Part shown: piece after piece, positions 12,281 to 21,418 of the stretch
How positions within the stretch are numbered: the stretch's first letter is position 1
Layout of the letters: every line of letters starts with the position of its first letter
Origin: Coccinella septempunctata
Lineage: Eukaryota > Arthropoda > Insecta > Coleoptera > Coccinellidae
Assembly (NCBI RefSeq): GCF_907165205.1
Contig: NC_058191.1
Span: forward strand, 15,936,501-16,000,500
Length of the DNA: 64,000 bases
Direction of reading: 5' to 3'
Position numbers and translations under genes: made by a program
The notes under the pieces: generated by a model
What the model was told of the DNA's origin: nothing
The model's database searches: none
What the model saw: only the letters and a program-made list of their open reading frames with translations

Positions 12281-12357
12281 TCTTCTAACCCTCCTGGGTT
12301 TATCGGTGTAGGAGTATTTGCGGTGGCAGCCTGTGAACAAACCAAAGTTGCGGGTTT
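12280..12357 (+). repeat. Inverted 78-bp copy of LINE sequence
   Basis: This stretch is the reverse complement of 13986-14063 with about one mismatch, including CTCCTGGGTTTATCGGTGTA. It fuses a Jockey fragment to sequence belonging upstream of the C2H2-finger LINE piece and so marks an inversion breakpoint. Confidence 0.85.
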
Positions 12358-12541
12358 ATTGAACTCGGAATTATTTTCTGGTATTGTGATCTATTTGACG
12401 GTACTTTGACGGTGGAAACATTGAAATTCCGGTTAGCGCATCCACCATTTAGGTTGGTGCAATAAAAGATATTTTTCGGAACGGTATCATTTTATTAATC
12501 GGTAATTTTTTTTCGGTAATTCTAATCCATTTTCACCTTCT
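12358..12541. other. Unassigned spacer with gag-flank sequence
   Basis: The first about 75 bases are unrecognised. From about 12432 (GGTTAGCGCATCCACCATTT) onwards the sequence matches the flank that adjoins every gag fragment in the window. Confidence 0.6.
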
Positions 12542-13017
12542 TCACGGTGTGGGCGGCGACGGTTCTGACGGTGTTAGCGGTACGGCGGGCCTCAGTCGGA
12601 GGTCCGGCAGTATGGCCTCTGTCCTGCTCCCTGGAGTTGCGGTCGGCCCTGAGGCAGTTCTGGCGGTCCCTGGTCCCCTATCTCTAACGCAACACACCCT
12701 GGAAAGGACCTCCACACGGCCGCACCTGGAACAGAACTTCGTCCTTGCCCCTCGGTAGTCCTTCCTGCGGTGGCCTTCATTGCCACACCGCCAGCAACTG
12801 TGGGGGCCTAACCCCAGGTAGACATGAAGTCCACAGGTTCCCACGGTCCTGGTGGCTGGCGGTTCCGTGTTGGTCCCGGCCTCTCTCCTTCTATCTGGCA
12901 CCTCCCAGTCTGCCGACAGACTGAGAGTCGACCCAATATTCCTGCGGGAGAAGGCGGTCCGGACGGTAGGGTCGGCTCTCTGAACCCTGACGGTCGGCCC
13001 ATTGAATAACGTTTCAT
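12542..13017 (-). pseudogene. Longest gag fragment, nucleocapsid zinc knuckles
   Basis: Minus-strand GC-rich segment encoding the end of a Ty3/gypsy-type gag. The key part is C-x2-C-x4-H-x4-C followed by a C-x2-C...C module (CWRCGNEGH, then KFCSRCGRVEVLSRVC). It resembles the knuckle region of the intact gag at 29320-31137 (CFRCGEYGHMRREC, then FCSRCQRKNILSRDC). This copy alone retains additional upstream gag sequence (to about 13017, partly in another frame), so it may be nearest to the donor. The last knuckle cysteine is replaced by tyrosine (KDY), so the knuckle is damaged. Confidence 0.75.
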
Positions 13018-13248
13018 CCTTAAAATGTCACACGTTGATCAAACAGTAAACAACGGTTTGTTAGTACCCTGTTAAATATTCATTCATATCATACTTTGCC
13101 GAATTGACCACTGAAATCTCAATTCCTATCTCAACTATCGAACTGAAATTCAACACTGCTGTATCCCGTTACCGGGAATAAATCTACAAAAAGAAGAAGA
13201 CAAAAAAAAAGAAAAAAAAAATTCGAACAGACTTGTTACTTCTTAGTG
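13018..13248. other. Junction region: satellite scrap and LINE 3' tail
   Basis: About 13085-13155 is a scrap of 145-bp satellite. A roughly 40-base stretch before and into it (CCCTGTTAAATATTCATTCA) recurs at 16422-16460. From 13155 to 13248 there is a non-coding tail with an AAGAAGAAGAC and A-rich run, probably the 3' untranslated end of the LINE piece that follows. Confidence 0.5.
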
Positions 13249-14063
13249 CTAGTTGCGACTGTGTGCCCTCCTATGACTAAAGAGACCCAACCGTGACCTG
13301 CAGATCCTTCCACACTCAGGGCATGGATAGTCTCCAACCAGATCTGACCGCCGCTGTATCCTTCTCGATTCTCCATTATAACTGTGGACCAAAGACCTCC
13401 ACTGTGACCTGTCTAACGCTAGTTGTTCCCAGTTATGATTAGCATTAACTGATTTTAGGGATTGATGTAGTGTATCCTTAAACCGCTTATACTGGCCTCC
13501 TGGTTTCCGAGCTCCCTCAGTGAGTTCGCCGTATAGAGCTATTTTGGGGAGTCTTGTGTCTTGCATCCTCAGAATGTGGCCGCTCCATCTGAGTCGGGCC
13601 CTCGTTACTTGAGTCTCAATTTTAGTACAACTCGCGCGCTGCAAGACTTCTGCATTCGAAACTTTGTGGAACCATCTGATGTGCATTATCTGTCTTAGAT
13701 GACGTTGCTGCGTCTGTTCAAGCTGTTTAATATGTCGCCTGTAGGGAGTCCAGCTTTCGCTTCCGTAAAGAAGCGTTGGGAGGACCACAGCTCTGTAAAC
13801 AGCTGTCTTGGTCTTCAGATTGAGGTCCTGATTTTGGAACACTCTGTCCTTCAGCTTCCAGAATGCCCGTGATGCCGAATTGATACGGTTGTGTATTTCC
13901 GTGTCAAGGTTAGCCCTAGTATTTATGAAGCTTCCCAAGTATTTGAACTGCTCGACCTGTTCTAGAGTTTCATTGTCCAGGCTGATAACCCGCAACTTTG
14001 GTTTGTTCACAGGCTGCCACCGCAAATAATCCTACACCGATAAACCCAGGAGGGTTAGAAGAA
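13249..14063 (-). pseudogene. LINE reverse transcriptase C-terminus with C2H2 zinc finger
   Basis: About 255 codons on the minus strand. The first part matches the thumb and post-RT region of non-LTR retrotransposons (VEQFKYLGSFI, LPTLLYGSESWT, LRWSGHILRMQDTRLPK). The extreme C-terminus is a classical C2H2 finger: CPEC, 12 residues, then H-x3-H. No palm motifs remain, so it is a 5'-truncated fragment. The start shown by the open frame is not an ATG and is not meaningful. The clade is not clear to me, but it is distinct from the Jockey and CR1-like elements here. A Jockey poly-A abuts it at 14064. Confidence 0.72.
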
Positions 14064-14344
14064 TTTTTTTTTGTGTAGCAGGGGGAAAATCTGCAAATCA
14101 GACGAACCACCCTCTCCTGAGGGGGAACAAGTGTGGGGTTTCTCACTCTCCTGAACTTGTGACGCACTAAAAACCCTTAACTGCTTCTTGAATTTTGTTC
14201 CCGGGCATTTGCCTATAAACCGTTCATCTCTTAGTCGGTTTTCTTGTCGCACACTATCGTGCTGGGATTTATGTGTATATCCTCTATTGGATTAACACTT
14301 TATTGAATTTTTCAATAAGTTTCTGTTGTTATTTTAATCTCTTA

Positions 14345-15120
14345 TTAATTGATCTCTTGGTCTCCTCGTATTTTCCTCTTGTCATCCTCTGGGTCGTAGT
14401 CCACTAGTCTCCTGAGTTCTTGATTCGGATGGTGTTTCGCTGTTTCGAATAATTTCTCTGCTTTTCTGTTCATCAATTCCGTTATGGTTTCCCATTTCAG
14501 GTCCCTATATATCTGTCCATTCCTGACAAACCAAGGTGCATCTATTGCACATCGTAGCAGCTTGTTTTCAGTATCCTGAATTCTTTTGATGTGTCTCTTT
14601 GCCGCGAAGCCCCAGGCAGCTGATCCATAAGTCAGTTGAGGCCTAGCAACAGCTTTGATTATCTTCAATTTTGTCTCTTTCGACATGTGGCTCTTCTTCC
14701 TATTAAAGGGTTTAGTCTATACATCGCTGCTTTCGTTTTTTCGATTGCTTGTTTGATATGACTTTTCCAAGTAAGTCCTTTGTCGAGCGTTAGTCCTAAA
14801 TATTTGGCTTCATTTTTCCAGTCGATTTCTTCGCCGTCAACTTCTAGATTCGTTGTGGGTCGCAGTCTCCTCTTCTGTAATAATATTGCTTGGCTCTTTT
14901 GTCCATTGAGCTTGATTTCCCACTTTATGCACCAGTCATTTGTTTCGTCAATCGTTTCTTGTAGAACTCGTTCTATTATTTCTGGGTTTCGGTGTCGAGT
15001 CGCTATGCCTGTGTCGTCAGCATATAACGTTAGCATGGTTCTTGGATTCTTCGGAATATCGTGAATGTATATGTTGTACAGAAGTGGCCCAAGCACTGAC
15101 CCTCGGGGTACTCCAGCCTC
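14345..15120 (-). pseudogene. Jockey family 2 RT, C-terminal half
   Basis: Contains the box AGVPRGSVLGPLLYNIYIHD, the catalytic YADD, the LNGQKSQAILLQKRRL region and the post-RT tail NKLLRCAIDAPWFVRN. A one-base deletion near 14697 (AGGAAGAAGAGCC against AGGTAGAAAGAGCC in copies C and D) splits it into two frames. The upstream half of the same gene lies beyond the Harbinger-like insertion at 15831-16397. Confidence 0.85.
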
Positions 15121-15123
15121 TAA

Positions 15124-15827
15124 AGCCGGGTCCAGACTATGTAACAAAACATTTTGTCAACAAAGTTATACAACAAATTTGTTATACAACTTTGTTAAAT
15201 AACTTGTTATAAAATAGCAGAGACATCCAGACTTTGTAACAGAATAAAACTAAACAAAAGTGCTCATCTGGAAGCAGTGGCATCTGTAGCATTGAAAATG
15301 TCCTCAAACGTAGAGGATGTCATTTTGGCAGCAGCAGCTTGCGTGATTTTATGTAGACGAGTGAAATCTCATCGTTGAGAGCTAGAGGAACATTATAGTT
15401 TAACAACTCTTTTGAAGTATCTAGCAATGGATGACAAAGACCCATTGACAGGGGACATTAAATGTGATGGTAGTTTTAAATATTTCCTAAGTATGACAAG
15501 TTCTGATTTCGAATACGAATAAATCAAATCGGCCATAAAATAAGCAAAAAAAGCACGACATTTCGAGATGCAATACCAGTAAAAGAAAGATTGGCGCTGC
15601 AGTAAATGTTTAATAACACAAGTGTGGACAAGTTGCGGCGTGTTTTATAACAAAGTTATATTACTTTTTTGATCTTTACCGACACCCAACGGATAACATA
15701 AAATTTGCTATATAGCAAGAAAAATGTTGTATAACATTGTGTTATATAACTTTTTCACTTGAATTTCTCTAAAAAGTTATATAACTTTGCTATATATCCT
15801 GTTTTGTTACATAGTCTGGACCCGGCT
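15124..15827 (+). mobile_element. Non-autonomous PIF/Harbinger-like DNA transposon
   Basis: About 704 bases with terminal inverted repeats beginning AGCCGGGTCCAGACTATG and matched at the other end. Flanking triplets are TAA (15121-15123) and TGA (15828-15830), consistent with a TWA-type 3-bp duplication with one change. It interrupts the Jockey RT frame cleanly. Inside is a decayed PIF/Harbinger-type transposase N-terminus, while the catalytic DDE domain is missing. It is therefore a deletion derivative that would need a transposase in trans. Confidence 0.82.
15298..15602 (+). pseudogene. PIF/Harbinger transposase N-terminal remnant
   Basis: From ATG at 15298 the frame reads MSSNVEDVILAAAACVILCR. 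After a stop it continues through SFKYFLSMTSSDFEYE, and after further stops and a frame change it reaches TFRDAIPVKERLALQ. These correspond to the N-terminal region of PIF/Harbinger nucleases, where a FKxFxRMSxxxFExL segment is followed by a (T)xFRxAIPxxERLAxTLR segment. Several in-frame stops mean it is not functional. Confidence 0.75.
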
Positions 15828-15830
15828 TGA

Positions 15831-16397
15831 ATCTCTTGTTGTGGAGCATTCTCCTTCCACTTTCACGTAAAATCTTCTATTTTGGGGATAATTCCGGATC
15901 AACTTGCATATTTTGATCGAATATCCAGCACTTCTCATCTTAAATATTAATCCTTCATGCCATACTCTGTCGAGAGCTCTGGCGACGTCAAGTAAAACAA
16001 GACCTGTGGCTTGTTTATTTTGGAATCCCTCTGTAATGTACTCTGTGAGCCTTAATAATTGTTGCTCTGTTGAATGCTCTCTTCTGAATCCGAACAGTTC
16101 TGGCGGTATCAGTTTCAGATTTTCGGTTTCCTCATTTAGCCTCGTGGCGATAATCCTTTCTACTACTTTTCCTAACGCCGACAGTAGACTTATCGGTCTG
16201 TAGATTTGTGGGAACTTCTTCTCATTAAATGGTTTATTGAATACTTTGACTTCCGCTGTTTTCCATTTTTCTGGGTAGTGTGCTGTCCTCATGATTCCAT
16301 TCGTGATATTTGTTAGAGCGGCTATACATTTTCTAGGTAATTCCTTTAACATAACATTCATTGTTTTATCGCTTCCGGGAGCTTTCCTCTTCTTCAA
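15831..16397 (-). pseudogene. Jockey family 2 RT, N-terminal half
   Basis: Encodes KKRKAPGSDK through IYRPISLLSALGKVV, GFRREHSTEQQLLRL, LVLLDVARALDRVWHEG and up to VKVEGECSTTRDS, where the Harbinger-like insertion starts. It nearly duplicates 11612-12280 but extends further. The 5' end is truncated at about 16415. Confidence 0.87.
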
Positions 16398-16415
16398 ACT
16401 ACTAATTATCTCCCT

Positions 16416-16805
16416 GTTAACCCTGTTAAATATTCATTCATATCATACTTTGCCGAATGTTCGTCCATTTCGGATATCTCTTCTTAGTATAGTTTTGATA
16501 AGTTGTCGTACTCATTTTAATCTCTCCTCAATTGATCTCTCGGTCTCCTTTTGTAAAGGAAGAACATGAAAACCCTAGCAGGACAATGTGCAAGAAGAAA
16601 TCAACCGATTAAGGGATAAATGGTTTATAGGCAAATGCTCGGAACCAACAAAAAGCAGGTTAGGTTTAGTGGGTCGCGAACTCAGGAGAGTGAGTAACCC
16701 CACAGTGTTCCCTAGAAATGGGTTCCTCTGGGCGAGAGATAGAGCCCCGTGTTTTCACGGTCGCAGATTCCCCCTGCTATAAAAAAAAAAAAAAAAAAAA
16801 AAAAA
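16416..16805. repeat. Fold-back of Jockey family 2 3' tail with poly-A
   Basis: After a 40-base scrap shared with 13062-13107, positions about 16458-16554 are the reverse complement of the ORF2 end and 3' untranslated region seen at 53955-54050. Positions 16562-16778 are the same tail in plus orientation, matching 54050-54262, ending CCCCCTGCTATA and an A-run of about 27 that joins satellite at about 16806. The 64-codon frame at 16588 is untranslated tail, not a gene. Confidence 0.8.
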
Positions 16806-17996
16806 AATTGCCGAATTGACCACTGAAATCTCAATTCCTATCTCAACTATCGAAAAAATATCATTTCAATTCCTAAGGAACTATTGGATCCATTCGACCC
16901 AAATCCCGAAACTGTACACAGTTTTCGAATTGAGATGCACATGTTGAATTTCAGTTCGATGTTCGATAGTTCTGATAGGAATTGAGATTTCAGTGGTCAA
17001 TTCGGCAAAGTGTGATATCAATTCCTCGAAAACTGTTGGTTCAATTCGAACCAAATCTTGAAATTTGACACAGTTTTCGAATTGAGATGCACATGTTGAA
17101 TTTCAGTTCTATAGTTCAGATAGAAATTGAGATTCCAATGGTCAATTCGGCAAAGTGTGATATCAATTCCTCGAAAACTGTTGGTTCAATTCGAACCAAA
17201 TCTTGAAATTTCACACAGTTTTCGAATTGAGATGCACATGTTGAATTTCAGTTCGATAGTTCAGATAGGAATTGAGATTTCAGTGGTCAATTCGGCAAAG
17301 TGTGATATCCATTGCTCGAAATCTGTTGGATCAATTCGAACCAAATCTTGAAACTGCACGTAGTTTTCGGATCAAGATGCACATGTTGAATTTCAGTTCG
17401 ATAGTTCTGATAGGAATTGAGATTTCAGTGGTCAATTCGGCAAAGTGTGATATCAATTCCTCGAAAACTGTTGGTTCAATTCGAACCAAATCTTGTAATT
17501 TCACACAGTTTTCGAATTGAGATGCACATGTTGATTTTCAGTTCGACAGTTCAGATAGGAATTGAGATTTCAGTGGTCAATTCGGCTAAGTGTGATATCA
17601 ATTCCTCGAAATCTGTTGGATCAATTCGAACCAAATTTTGAAACTGCACGTAGTTTTCGGATTAAGATGCACATGTTGAATTTCAGTTCGATAGTTCAGA
17701 TAGGAATCGAGATTCCAGTGGTTTTTTCGGCAAAGTGTGAAATCAATTCCTCAAAAACTGTTGGTTCAATTCGGACAAAATCTTGAAATTTCACACAGTT
17801 TTCGAATTGAGATGCACATGTTGAATTTCAGTTCAATAGTTCAGATAGTAATTGAGATTTCAGTGGTCAATTCGGCAAAGTGTGATATCAATTCCTCGAA
17901 AACTGTTGGATCAATTCCAAACAAATCTTGAAACAGCACATAGTTTTCGAATTGAGATGCACATGTTGAATTTCAGTTCGATAGTTCTGATAGGAA
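16806..17996 (+). repeat. 145-bp satellite block 5, plus orientation
   Basis: About eight monomers. The block from about 16858 matches 62330-63176 in reverse complement, but that copy is two monomers shorter. It ends at a fusion with the gag fragment at about 17997. Confidence 0.92.
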
Positions 17997-18313
17997 GTAA
18001 TTCTAATCCATTTTCACCTTCTACTTCGGTAGGGGCGGCAAAGATGTGGGCGGCGACGGTTCTGACGGTGTTGGCGGTACGGCGGGCCTCAGTCGGAGGT
18101 CCGGCCTCTGTCCTGCTCCCTGGAGTTGCGGTCGGTCCCTGGTCCCCTATCTCTAACGCAACACACCCTGGAAAGGACCCCCACACGGCCGCACCTGGAA
18201 CAGAACTTCGTCCTTTCCCCTCGGCAGTCCTCCCTCTGGTGGCCTTCATTGCCACACCGCCAGCAACTGTGGGGGCCTAACCCCAGGTAGAACTGAAGTC
18301 CACAGGTCCCCAC
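17997..18313 (-). pseudogene. Gag nucleocapsid fragment, deletion variant
   Basis: Minus-strand CWRCGNEGHQREDC and FCSRCGRVGVLSRVC knuckle region, as in the other composite units. A roughly 30-base deletion after DRGPGT changes the downstream frame. The identical deletion is present at 62010-62329, which identifies these two as arms of IR2. Confidence 0.8.
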
Positions 18314-18425
18314 GGTCCTTTCGAACTGAAATTCAACATGTGCATCTCAATTCGAGAACTGTGTACATACACCAGTGGCGGGCGTGGTTGCCTGTCGCAC
18401 TTGAGACTCGGAGGCTGAAAATGAC

Positions 18426-18436
18426 ATTGTTTGACC
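18426..18436. repeat. Target-site duplication of Jockey copy A, 3' side
   Basis: ATTGTTTGACC, repeated exactly at 23246-23256 on the 5' side of the element. The uninterrupted site occurs once at 61887-61897 in reverse complement. Confidence 0.92.
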
Positions 18437-18709
18437 TTTTTTTTTTTTTTTTTTTTTTTTTTTGTGTAGCAGGGGGAAAATCTGCAAACAGACGAACACA
18501 CCCTCTCCTGAGGGGGAACAGTGTGGGAATTCTCACTCTCCGAGCTCGAGACCCACTAAAAACCCTTAACTGCTTCTTCATAGGTTCCGGGCATTATGCC
18601 TATTAACCAGTTGACTCTTATGGTTTCTGGACTCTCACACGATCATAGTCGTGTTGATATTTGTATGCTGCCTATAGCTTTTATAGGTTAAGCTCTTCTT
18701 TGGTTACAT

Positions 18710-21418
18710 TTAAATCCTTAACTGATCTCTGGGCCTTCGGTGGTAGGTTCTTGACCTTCTAGCTTCTTCTGTTGGATCGTAGTCGACTAATCTTCGTAGT
18801 TCCTCATTTGGATGTTGTTTGGCTTTGTCGAATATCCTTTCCGCCTTTCTCTTCATAAATTCGGTAACTGGTTCCCATTCCAAGTCCTTGTAGATTTGTT
18901 TGTTCCTAACAAACCAGGGTACGTCCATCGCCATTCTAAGGAGTTTATTCTCAGTGGCCTGTATTTTCTTGATGTGGGTCTTGGCTGCGAAGCCCCATGC
19001 CGCCGAACCATATGTGAGTTGTGGTCGCGCAATTGTTTTAATCATCGTCAACTTGATGTTCTTATTCATATGACTTCTTCTGCCTATGAGTGGATAAAGT
19101 TTACTCATTGCGGCTTTTGTTTTATCAACAGCACATTTGATGTGGTTTTTCCATGTAAGTCCTCTGTCAAGCGTCACTCCTAGGTATGTTGCTTCATTTT
19201 TCCATTCAACCTCTTGTCCATCAACTTCAAGGTTTTCTTCCATCCTCAATCTTCTCTTTTGCAGTAATATTGCTTGAGTCTTTCTTCCATTGATTTGGAT
19301 TTTCCATTTGATGCACCATTTGAGTAATTCATCTATGGCTTCCTGCAGTCTCCGGTGTATGATCTCTGGGCGTCGATGTCTGAACGCTATTCCTGTGTCA
19401 TCTACGTACAAGGTGAGCATATTCCTAGCATTCTTCGGGATATCATAAACGTATATTACGTAAAGCAGAGGTCCAAGTACCGATCCTTGAGGCACTCCCG
19501 CTTCCAATTGTCTGGTTTGAGAGGTTGCTCCATCTATCTTCACATAAAAGTTTCTATTCCTCAGATAATTCCTTATAATCTTGCATAGCTTGGTCGAATA
19601 TCCTGCTCTTTTCATCTTGTAGATTAGGCCTTCGTGCCATACTCTATCAAAAGCTCTCTCGATATCCATCAGAACTAATCCTGTGGCCTGTTTGGTCTGC
19701 ATTCCTTCGGTGACGTATTCTATGAGCCGTAGTAATTGGAGTTCAGTCGAGTGTTCTCGTCGAAATCCAAATTGTTCGGGTGGGATTATCTTCAACATTT
19801 CTGTTTCCTCATTCAGCCTTTTGGCGATAACCCTCTCGACGACTTTTCCTAGTGCTGATAGTAGGCTGATTGGTCTATAATTTTGAGGAAATTTCCGTTC
19901 CTTTCCAGGCTTGTTGAAAACTATCATTTCTGCAGTTTTCCATCTCTTTGGGTAGTATTCGGTCCTCATCACTCCGTTTGTTATATTCGTCAAGGCTGCT
20001 ATTCCTTTTCTAGGCAATTTCTTCAACATATAATTCGTTATCCTATCTTCTCCCGGTGCTTTCCGGTTTTTCAGTTTCATTATGATCTCTTTGATTTCTG
20101 TTGGTGAAGCCGGTTTTGGAATGATTTCGGTTTCCGGTGGTTCCATCATCAGTTCTTCGTTTGCCTCCACTTCTTCTTCTAGATCTTCATTGTCATCATC
20201 ATTTCTGTAATTTATTCTGGCTTCTCTCTCAATTGTGTCGGCAAGTGCTTCGGCTTTTTCAAGTCTCGTATATACCATTCCGTTTGCTCCATGCAGTGGA
20301 GGTATAACTGTCTGTTCTCGTCGTAAGCGTTTTTGCATTTTCCAAGCCGAGTGATCTATTGTATTCAGTTCCCTTAATCTCTGGTGCCATCTGTTATTAC
20401 GCAGTTCTGTTAAAGCATTTTTCAATATCTGACTATGCTTATTCAGTTTCTTCTTGTCTTCTTCTCTTTTTGTTGTTCTGTAGATTTTCCTGAGTCTTCT
20501 GTTCTTTTTTATAAGTTCCTTTATATCCCTTGGCGTATCTCCATGTGAATGTTTCGGAATTGGTTTCCTTATTCTCTTGGTGCTTTCTTCATAGCCTTCT
20601 TTTATATGATTTTCCAATTTTTCAACTGCTTCATCTAATTCATCCGGTGTGTTTATTTGGGGAATTTCCCTGATTTTCTCCTGAAGTAAATTCTTATATT
20701 TCTCCCAGTCTGTGCGTTCCTTGGTTTGTGTCTCTTCTTCGTTTCTTGGGCCATGTCCCACTATGAATTCTATGGGATTGTGGTCTGAAGTTCCGTCTTC
20801 TATTGTATCAATGCTGATTTCTTCAGTGATGTCTTTCATTACGACAATGTCCAGTACATCGGGTAGTCCATTTACTCTTGGTATGTAGGTCGGTATATCA
20901 GGTCCTATCACAACTGCATTAAGTTTTTCAGCATAAATCTTCAGTCTTCTCCCGTTTGTATTTTCCACCCTACTGTTCCATTCCTGCGATTTGCAGTTAA
21001 GATCACCAATTATGATTTTCGGGTGTCTTCCTTCTAGTAGCATTTTTAGATCCTCTTCCAGCATGTCCTTATCCGGTGATTTATAAGTTGAAATAATCTT
21101 CACTTGCCCTCGATTAGTATTCACAATAATCGATATTGCTTCTACTTCTTGTCCATTGAATATTTGGTCGAAATGGTGATCCATATTCCTTCTAGCCAGT
21201 ATAGCAACGCCACCTGTGCTGTTAGGTCTATCATTTCTGTAAATATCGTAATTGGGAAATGCTATCCGAACGTTGGGGTTAAGTCTCGTTTCTTGAAGAG
21301 CTATGACATCCGGTCTCTTCTCTTCAATAAGTTCTTCGAATTCTGATCTGCGGGCTCTCAATCCTTCGACGTTCCAAGAGACGATTATGAGATTGTTCTT
21401 TATCGTCGTGTCAGCCAT
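18710..21418 (-). CDS. Jockey copy A ORF2: APE endonuclease and reverse transcriptase
   Basis: 902 codons. ORF2 proteins of this clade nick the target DNA and reverse transcribe the element RNA at the nick. Endonuclease motifs are complete: SWNVEGLRARR near residue 14, the QETRLNP box, GDLNCKSQEWN and SDHNP near 212. The RT shows KAPGEDRITNYMLKKLP, FPQNYRPISLLSALGK, FGFRREHSTE, the catalytic LVLMDIERAFDRVWHEG, AGVPQGSVLGPLLY and the second catalytic box as YVDD near residue 670. The C-terminus carries NKLLRMAMDVPWFVRN. Its ATG shares one base with the ORF1 stop (TAATG), suggesting translation by termination and reinitiation. YVDD is unusual here, since copy B and family 2 have YADD. Confidence 0.95.
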   Translation of the reverse strand: MADTTIKNNLIIVSWNVEGLRARRSEFEELIEEKRPDVIALQETRLNPNVRIAFPNYDIYRNDRPNSTGGVAILARRNMDHHFDQIFNGQEVEAISIIVNTNRGQVKIISTYKSPDKDMLEEDLKMLLEGRHPKIIIGDLNCKSQEWNSRVENTNGRRLKIYAEKLNAVVIGPDIPTYIPRVNGLPDVLDIVVMKDITEEISIDTIEDGTSDHNPIEFIVGHGPRNEEETQTKERTDWEKYKNLLQEKIREIPQINTPDELDEAVEKLENHIKEGYEESTKRIRKPIPKHSHGDTPRDIKELIKKNRRLRKIYRTTKREEDKKKLNKHSQILKNALTELRNNRWHQRLRELNTIDHSAWKMQKRLRREQTVIPPLHGANGMVYTRLEKAEALADTIEREARINYRNDDDNEDLEEEVEANEELMMEPPETEIIPKPASPTEIKEIIMKLKNRKAPGEDRITNYMLKKLPRKGIAALTNITNGVMRTEYYPKRWKTAEMIVFNKPGKERKFPQNYRPISLLSALGKVVERVIAKRLNEETEMLKIIPPEQFGFRREHSTELQLLRLIEYVTEGMQTKQATGLVLMDIERAFDRVWHEGLIYKMKRAGYSTKLCKIIRNYLRNRNFYVKIDGATSQTRQLEAGVPQGSVLGPLLYVIYVYDIPKNARNMLTLYVDDTGIAFRHRRPEIIHRRLQEAIDELLKWCIKWKIQINGRKTQAILLQKRRLRMEENLEVDGQEVEWKNEATYLGVTLDRGLTWKNHIKCAVDKTKAAMSKLYPLIGRRSHMNKNIKLTMIKTIARPQLTYGSAAWGFAAKTHIKKIQATENKLLRMAMDVPWFVRNKQIYKDLEWEPVTEFMKRKAERIFDKAKQHPNEELRRLVDYDPTEEARRSRTYHRRPRDQLRI

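Larger units (their letters stand above)
14064..16415 (-). mobile_element. 5'-truncated Jockey family 2 element, split by a DNA transposon
   Basis: Reading on the minus strand from 16415 to 14064: RT from the KKRKAPGSDK region, an interruption at 15124-15827, RT from EAGVPRGSVLG through YADD, C-terminal region, stop near 14345, a 3' untranslated region, and a poly-A ending at 14064. Endonuclease and ORF1 are missing. The tail GCAGATTTTCCCCCTGCTAC is of the same kind as in copy A. Confidence 0.85.
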
